DNA of 64,000 bases from Distichodus sexfasciatus (lineage: Eukaryota > Chordata > Actinopteri > Characiformes > Distichodontidae): assembly GCA_032718565.1 (NCBI GenBank), contig JAVGVS010000454.1:113501-177500 (forward strand). Reading direction: 5' to 3'. Made by a program: the position numbers and the translations under genes. The notes under the pieces are model-generated. The model was given only the letters and a program-made list of their open reading frames with translations. It was not told the DNA's origin and ran no database searches. Below are positions 53,157-62,400 of the stretch, in pieces (position 1 is the first letter of the stretch; each line of letters begins with the position of its first letter).

Positions 53157-53198
<42 letters not shown>

Positions 53199-53391
53199 GG
53201 TCCGTCCCTCTCTATCTGTTGCATCTCCCTGCTTCACTCTCGTTCCCTCTAAATTTCTCTCTCTGTTAACATCTCTTCACTCTGCTTTAATCTCACTCGT
53301 TCTCTGTCTCTTCCTCTTCTTCTTTCTCCCACACTCTCAGTCAGTTTCTCTCTTCGTGAACATTGCTATAATCTCTCTTTCTTTCACTCGT

Positions 53392-53447
<56 letters not shown>

Positions 53448-56400
53448 GGTAACCCAGTGTGGCGCCTCCCCCTGATGTATGAAAGGCTTCTGGCCAAAGC
53501 AAAGAAACATTATTCCTTTCAAAGAAGTCCGTAGGACACAAGTTTTACCTTCACACACACACACACACACAAGACCTTGAGCCATCCAAATATGGTGTAG
53601 GGAATGTAAACACAAGGGCGGAGCTACACCGGGACGGAGAGAAAGGGGTGTGGAAAGAGAGAGAGAGAGAGCGAGAGAGAGAGAGAGAGAAAATGACAAG
53701 CAAGGTAGTGACAGAGGACAGCATGAGAGGAAGGAAAAGCAGACGGAGAGATTAAGAGTTTCAGAAACGAGCTTCAGAGTGGACAAACCTAATTAGGAGC
53801 ACATTATGACCTGTAAAAGTGTGTGTGTGTGTGTGTGTGTGTGTGTAAGCACTCACATATCTATATTTGTATGTGAACGCACCCTGCAAATTCACCTCTC
53901 TCACATGCTCTCAACATGAGGCATCTGTAATTACACACCAGCGAAAACCAGATGTGCATCAAACCTAAATCACTGCTTTCCGACCATAACACACACACAC
54001 ACACACACACACACAGTTGTTTAGATTTGTTTTTCAGAGAGTGGCAGGAGAAAAACATCCAGCCTTTAAATATCCGGTCTGGCATTTCCTCTGTCTGGAA
54101 TCCAAAACGCTTCACTCCTAAACACTCACTCAGCCGTCTAAAGAGCGAAGCGTTTTGGATTCCAGACAAAGCCATGTACACACACATACACACACACACT
54201 AAAATATAGAGAACTGTGTGTGAGCTGCGTAGTCTCTAATCACCGTTCCAAACACACCAGTGCTCTTTAAGCGAACTTTTAGTGGTCTAAAGTCTCTCAC
54301 AGTTTTCAACATTGGAAGTCCCGGACACTGATGGACGAACTTCAGTGGCACTTGCATGCCACAATCTGGTGAAGTCAGAAACCAGTCAACGCATTAACGT
54401 AACACTGACATGTAGGGCTGGGCAATTAATCGAAAATTAATCAAAAGTGACATTCAGGGCCTTTGATCGACATCATCAGGACCATGCTGGTTATTTTGAT
54501 TATTTTTATTTAATACTTTAAGTGTGTGTACGTAATGTCTCCTTAAAAACATGCTACCATATGTGTTGTCAGGCTACGACCATGACATTAGTAAGTGTTT
54601 CCTTCAATTATTTAAAAAATCACAAAGATGTTTAGCACAGCCCTGCCTAGATCTAACGCTCTGGCCCTGCCCGCCTGCATAGCATCAGTAGCCTACCTGC
54701 TAGTCTGGGCTAAGAGAGTCTGTCATATGCTAAGCGCGAAGCGGTTCTTAATATCTCCATTCCCTCACCGCCGGCGGCTGCTCTCCTGTACGTTTACCTA
54801 CTGTGTGTTGTCATGAACTCTAAAATGTTTAACCTGTTATTAAGAACTCCAAATGATTAGCGAATGCATGAGAACACGCAGGTAATCCGTATGAGCTAGC
54901 TCCGATGTGAATTAGCGGCGGCGTAATGCATGGTAAAATGCAAGTTAGCAAACTATCTGCTCAAATCTATCAATTATCAATTTACCTACGTAGCAATGTT
55001 CATATTCTCTGTACATATTTTTTTTAGCCCCATGCAACACAGCCGGGAGCCTAACCTGTTTAGCTCAGGAGTGGTAAAGAAACTGTATTAAACAAGGGTT
55101 GAAGCAGGCTGTCACATACCTCTGTTGATTTCCGCCATGTTCGTGAAAATCCAAAAGAGTTGATTGTCAAACTTGTTTATATTCCCGTTTGAGTTCGGCA
55201 ATCGACTCTTTTGGACTTTCACGAATAGCCTCATTAGTGGCACAAAAATGGCATTAACTTTGACGACATTAACTAGCACCGCATTTTTTGACAACTGACA
55301 GTACTCAAAGGCATCTAACAGTAGAATATATGTCCAAACATGCCAGAGTTCTGCTTTAATGGTGAGGCTGAAATAAGGAGTTACAGTACATGTTTTACCT
55401 GAAGAAAAAAAGTGGAAAAGAAGGTTGCAGTTGAGCAATTGACAAAAAAACACAATACCCTACGTCTCCTTAATGAGGTGAAATTTTTAACTCATGAACA
55501 GCGTCTCTACAACAAAAACTGGAAGGAGATAAAGAAACAGAAAAAGAAGAAGAAGAACTATAATGTATTAAAAAGGAGATAGGGAGTTCTCAGTTGTTGC
55601 TCTGAGACCTTGGAATGGCCTGCTCATGCACATCAGATCTTCTCCGTCCATTGACATTTTTAAATCTTGATTAAAAAACATTTTTTCTCTTCTGCCTTTG
55701 AATGTGACTATAGTTTCTTTGTAAAACTACTTATTTTTACATACTTAAATAATGGTTTTAGTCTGTTTTATTGCTGTGCTCATACAGCACTTTGGGCCAA
55801 CTGTGGTTGTTTCAATGTGCTAGATAAATAAAAGTGACAGTGAGTGATTATTTGTCATTGCGACCACAGTACAGCATACACTGCACCACAACCAAATGTG
55901 ACCTCTGCATTTGATCCATCCATAAAGGAGCAATGAGGAACGGTGCTTGGGGCCAGTACCTTGCTTATGAGTGCCTCAGTGGTACCTTTACCGATCCAGG
56001 ACTTGAACCGGTGACCTTTCGTTCATGGGGCGGCCAACTGCCAGCCAGCTGTTACACTACCAACTGCCCCTTATACCGCCTTTCTCAACCTCAAACACAC
56101 TTGACAAAGTAGCAACAAAACAAGTAAACAAATAATAATCTCACAGTATATTCTACACAGCAAATAAGACGAGATAGACACAAGATTATAACACAAGGAG
56201 AAACGATTCTCTATGGTCTATTCTGAAAACATTTCTAGTTTTGTGGAATCCCAGCAAATCGTTTTGTAATAAACGAGTAGCGCTGTCTGCCTTGTCCAAA
56301 TCACGTTAAATCCCTTGAACCCGCGCCCTCTTTTGTGTAGTTGATGTGAGGTTTACAGTAATCAGAGCACTTGATTTCAGTTGGTGGAGGAAGCCATGGG

Positions 56401-59400
56401 AACACTCACAAACGCTGAACTATTAAGGGAAACGGGTCTGATTTGGTGCAGATTAGTCTGAGGAGTTCAAGTGGAAAGCAGGTTATGTGTACAGTCAGAC
56501 CACTTAACCACCACCGGCGATATACAGGTCAAGGGTAAGGGTCATGCAGATCGCTCTAGCGTGGAATTCTGTTCTTCGGTGCAGATTTTAGCTTAATTTA
56601 TATTAACTAGGCTAGGAGTTGAGCTATATGTTTTTTCAGGACAGACACCGATACTGATTATTACTTGTTATTAGTGATTATTACTTGTTATTGATAACCA
56701 ATATTTTGAATCTGATCTGTGTGTGCTGTAAAAATGTGAATTGGTGTCAAACTTTAGGATATCAAACACTCCAACACAAAACTTAGTTTAAATGCCTTTT
56801 AGCATACACAATGTTGCCAAAAGTATTAGGACTCCTGCTTTTACACACACATGAACTTTAGTGAAATCCCATTCTTGATCCATAGGCTTTAATATGGAGT
56901 TGGTCCACCCTTTGCAGCTATTTCTGGGAAGACTGTCCGCAACGTTTAGGAGTGTGTTTATGAGAATTTTGGACTAATCTTCCAGAAGAGCACTTGTGAG
57001 GTCAGTCACTGATGTTGGACGAGAAGGCCTGGCTCACAGTCTCTGCTCTACTTTATTTAAATTTACAGTATTTAGCACATGCTCTTATCCAGAGCGACTT
57101 ACATTACCCTAACTTTAGGGACATGGAGCAACTTGAGGTTAAGGGTCTAGCTCAGGGACCCAGTGGTAGTGTCGCCAGAGGTGGGGATCCCGCCCATGAC
57201 CTCTTGGTCCACAGTCGAGGGTGCTAACCACTAGACCACCACCACCAAAGGTGTCCTGTCAGGTTGAGGTTGAGGTCAAGACTCAGGCCAGTCAAGCTCC
57301 TCCACAACAAACTTCCTCATCATCCATGTATTCATGGTGCCGGTTTTGAGCACTCCTACGGAGGAGACATGTTGGAACAGGAAGGAGCAGTCCCCAAACT
57401 CTTCCCACAAAGTTGGGAGCATGAAATTGTCTAAAATCTATTGGTGTGCTAAAGCAGTAAGAGCTCCTTTCTTTGGAACTAAGGGGCCAAACCCAACCCC
57501 TGAAAAACAACCCCTAATGGAACCCCTGAATTCAATGATTTAGAGGGGTGTCCCAATACTTTTGGCAATATAGTGTATCTTGTGAGCTGCTTCAAAACCA
57601 AATTAGCACAATTGTAAATTTATTCTGTATATCAGTGTAAAAAACAACCAATACTGACAACCATAAAAATGCTATAGCAGCGTCGATAATTGGCCAGTAG
57701 GGGTGCACGATTCGATTCAATTTAAATTCTTGGGCTCACGATTCGATTCAAATTGATTCATGATTCATAATCGATTCACAATTCAATACATAGATGAATT
57801 TGTTTCCAGATTGCTGTTTTGAGTTGCTTTTCCCATTTGACCATAGCAGATCAACAAAAAATCACACTGAATCAAATGTACTTTACTAAATGTAATGCAT
57901 ATGTACACATATATGTACATACGTAAACTAGTGTCATTGCGTTAGTTGAAAAATATGAATTGTTTTTTTTGTAATGCATGAATCAATTTTAAATCGATAG
58001 AGAAAAAATCACGATTCAATTGACCCTTATTTACAGTGGCCGAGAGAGCTCAACGCGCTGCAACTTCAGAAAACACATGCAAACAGAAAAAAATGACAAC
58101 AAATTAAGAAAACATCATCAGTTTGACAACACAGGCGCTGCAAATACAGAAACGCGCTGCAAATTCTCACAACACAACCAAACACAGAAACGCGCAGCAA
58201 ACACACAAACACGCTGCAAATATACAAACGCACTGCAAACACACGAACGCGCTGCAAAAAGCACGGACCACAACGGAAATGTTTCAGGGGGACCTCAAAA
58301 AGTGACGAACCCATCTGGGACCTGATTATTTGTTCAGTGGCTTTTGGTCAGAGCAGAGGTGTTGTCCGTGAACTTAAAGGTGAGGTTTTTTTTTTTGTTT
58401 ATTTTAACAAACTGATCATACGATTCATTGGTCTTTTAGATATTATTAGACTAATCTGACGAATCACACACATAACTGTGGAACGTTATTAACTTAATTG
58501 CCAATAAATATATAAATAAATATATGCAAATAAATGTAACGTTCAAAGTTCATGACAAAATTCTGCAATGCTTTATTGGTTGATGGTTAAAATCAGGTCA
58601 AAATTCATTACAGATTGATAGAAAAAAATTATATTTTACAATTTATTCAGACCCTTAATAACACTCACCTTTTAGTTCACGGACAACACCTCTGCTCTGA
58701 CCAAAAGCCACTGAACAAATAATCAGGTCCCAGATGGGTTCGTCACTTTTTGAGGTCCCCCTGAAACATTTCCGTTGTGGTCCGTGCTATTTGCAGCACG
58801 TTTGTGTGTTTGCAGCGCGTTTGTGTGTTTGCAGCGCGTTCGTGTGTGTGCAGCGCGTTTCTGTGTTTGGTTGTGTTGTGAGAATTTGCAGCGCGTTTCC
58901 GTATTTGCAGCGCCTGTGTTGTCAAACTGATGGAGATGTTTTCTTAATTTGTTGTCGTTTTTTTCTGTTTGCATGTGTTTTCTGAAGTTGCAGCGCGTTG
59001 AGCTCTCTCGGCCACCGTACTTATTGGCCAGACAGATAATCGGTCGACTCCAACTGCAAGACACATTAAAAGAGGTTAAAGAGAAGATTTTTGTAAATGA
59101 GATTTATGTTTACTGACTGATGCTGACAAATTTCATTTCGTCTTTCATTTGGAGCCTGAGCTGTGAAGGACAAAGGAGAGTCTGTTTTTTTGCCTTTATC
59201 TTGTGGTTTGTGTGTCTGTGTGTGTCTATATCTTATTTACTCATCTCATGTGCAGTCCCCATTTCCCTCTAACTGAAACTTGCCTGCACATGAATAACAC
59301 TCCAACAAAAACTAAATACATCCACAAAACACTGATTTCAAAGACATTTCTTCTAAATAACAACATCCACAGTCCCCAAAGAGCGAGAGAATGAGAGAAG

Positions 59401-62400
59401 CAGCTTTCGTCTGTAAGCAATGATTACTTATGCTTATCTGAGGCGATCGAGCAAACTTGTCAGCGCTTATTTGTAGTCAGTCAAGTGTTTATGGCTACAT
59501 ACCTTCTGATGTGAGGTTCTCATAGGAATCCCAGTGAACCAAAGGGTCTCGAGTGTCATAATCAATGATTACGGCAGAACTGTTCCTCCAGCGCTCGCTG
59601 CCTTTAAACATAAGAGTCAACATCAGCGTCACAACACCTCCCAAAAATCCAAGACCTGTAAATACGCTAAACATTTTGCAATACTCAGACGATCTTATCC
59701 AGAGAGGTCTACATGAAAAATGTAAAAAGAAGAAATGTGTAAAAGGCTTTTCTTAGCTATTTCTGTTTAATATACAGTAGTTGTCCTAACTGCAAAACTT
59801 TGAGCTGGTTGAACTAACTGTGCAAAGACTGTCCTTCATGTGCCAGAAGACTTGTTTTTTACTTCCTCTTTTATATGTGTATATAATTTATATATTTTTT
59901 TATTTAATATTTCAGCACACAGGTAAACACTTTGGACAGCCTGATTACTGCCCCCACAGGTAAGCACAAGAAATTACAAATTGGGCTGCAGGTTGGTGTT
60001 AAACAGCGTCAAACGAATGGCAGCCAAGGTAACGCCTCACTGAAGTTAATCAAGCGCAGTTACAAAACACAACAAAAAGGTATAGGACGTTCAGAGTGCG
60101 TTCATTTCTCCAAGATTCAAATGCCTGTGTGGATAGGGCCTTAAGAACACATTTCTACTTAAGAATAGAGTTCTTAAGATGCCCAGAGTTTACTAGGACA
60201 ACCTCTATGGAGCAACTTTGGGTTATGTGCCTCCCTCAGGGGTCCAATTGTGTTTTTTAGGCTCTCTTGTGATTCAAACCAAAAATTTTGTGGTAATCTT
60301 ATGGTTTCATTCTCTCATTCCAGTTAATTAGCAATATAACTGTGTGTGGATGTTCCAAACAATGCAGATTTAATTGTTCCTAATATCACATCATAAAATA
60401 TAATTAATATATTGTGACAGGCACTGGAATGTTGAATTATAGTTAAGGAGTCCCTCCTTTCTCCTCTCTGGCACTCTCTATTCCAATTCGCCCTCCCTCC
60501 TTCCCTCCTCTGGGTACTGAGAGTAACAACACACAAATTAAAGTGACATCTAAATGACATCTCTTCTTCTTACTTCACGCCCCAAAGAGAAATATGATAA
60601 AACAGTAAACAGTAAAATGGACTAGTGGTTAGATACTCATCTAAAGACCATAAGGTCGAAGGTTCAGATGCATTCAGCATTGGGTGCCTAATCAAGACTC
60701 TTAAGCCCCAATCACAATCCTCGAGAAAATCGGCCCCTGTAATTTGGAAATAGAAGTCGCTCTGGATAAAGTCGTTCTTGTCCGATTTCGTCGGACCTCC
60801 ATACCTTGAGATGGAATTCTTGTCACACTTTCTGAAAACACAACCTCCACCGTTCCATCTTCAGGGAATCTGGGGTCTATGGGGCAAAAAAGTGAAAAAT
60901 AAATGCTGCTGCAAACAAGTCAGTGAAGGAAAACAGACACAAACATAAAGCACCTCAACCAGCACTAACTACATAATGAAATACAGTTAAATTACTGTCT
61001 TTTCTTCTTATATTTACAGTATGGTAACAAGCTACAGGTGTGTCTCAGACACGTATACACTGTCAGTTCTTCCTTTGACTCCTATAATGACGAGAAGTAA
61101 AATAATACTTTCTTTTGACAGTGATTCTTCTTTTACGCATGCGGCCCGTATACGCATGCAATTTAGTTGTACAGTTTGAGAGATTGGCGGAATAAGTGAT
61201 TTTAAATTAAATAAAAATTTTTAGGTTTTTTGTTGTCTACAAAATAAGCTCGAGAAAAGCTAAATATACAGGTTAGATAGGTAGTATTACTGTTACTTGC
61301 CCACTGATATCTTTTTGTGGTAGGTGTGGCATATAACGTGGTTACTGAGTTTACAGTGGGCTCTTAACTGGACCGGTTCACACTGGTTCAGTGAAACTTC
61401 AGTGGAAAAGGGTTCACAAAAACCTAAATACCTGCCACCACAAGCACTAGACTACAAATAGGAGCTTTCATTTTCATCACTTAAACATTTCACTCTGACC
61501 TGTAAACTAGCAAGACATCGATTTGGGTCTGTACTGCCTCTACACACACTGTAAGTTTGATAAAAAATGGTCAGTTGTGTTAGTACTAATTAACGAATGT
61601 CAGAAATCGTGTGCTTAAACGAGCCGTTATATTTCTCTACGTCACAGTAGGGGACATTTGAAAAACTCCACCCTTCTATCTGAGAAGCTCCCCCCACCAG
61701 CTAGAACTGCTAGCGCTTCCTGATCCGCCATGTTTTCTCACAAGCGCTACAGAGGAATGGCAATAAAGAAGTCTAGCGGCGGAGTGTTGTGTTGAACATG
61801 TACGGCTGTATGGATGGTCTGTTAGCAGCAGCCGTGTGGATTATTTTCATGTGAGGTAAACTCTCCCCGTGCTGTCTACACCCCAGTTCCGGAGTGGGAC
61901 GTGTGTGGGCAGCAGCGGCTCATTTGCATTTAGGAATACTAATGAGAAACAGCCTGTTCTGAAAGGGACTGAAATAGGGGAGTAAAAAGCAGGTGAAAAT
62001 GCCTAATCTGAGAGGGACTACTTCAGAGAGCTGACATAGTGGAGCTCATAGACCTATTTTAACTTCTTGAAAAAATGTAAAAGTATGGGACCTTTAATGT
62101 AAATATAAACCTAAAAAACCTACAACCACAGAAAATCAAATTTCACAGACCACAACCTGACCTGACCTGACCTGACGTGACCCTGTGGCTTCCTGTGTGC
62201 TATGTCCGACACCACACTGTAATGCCTGCTGCGTCTGGACACGATGTAATGATTGAATATCATCATAATGCTGGTGCTGTCGTAATACAGCATTCCACAT
62301 TAGTCTCATTCTTACAAACATGTGATGGCAGATCAGTGTGCCGATGGTGAAAGCATGTGACTGAGTCAATAAAGCAGCACTCAGACAAAATAAAGGCCTC

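Larger units (their letters stand above)
47708..59502 (-). other. tns3: Large tns3 intron (11.8 kb), probably hiding one linker exon
   Basis: It contains SINE, LINE, Tc1, hAT and foldback elements and the long CT region. Tensins normally have an exon here with a DGSLYAKV block. Neither strand gave that pattern to direct reading, though flanking exons happen to be phase-compatible without it. Confidence 0.5.

Noticed and set aside
52184..53786. Open frames rich in Ser/Leu or Arg/Glu on both strands
   Set aside because: They arise from CT/GA repeats.
58020..59064. Matching reading frames of 113 and 101 residues on opposite strands
   Set aside because: They are mirror products of the foldback palindrome and its tandem motif, not a duplicated gene.
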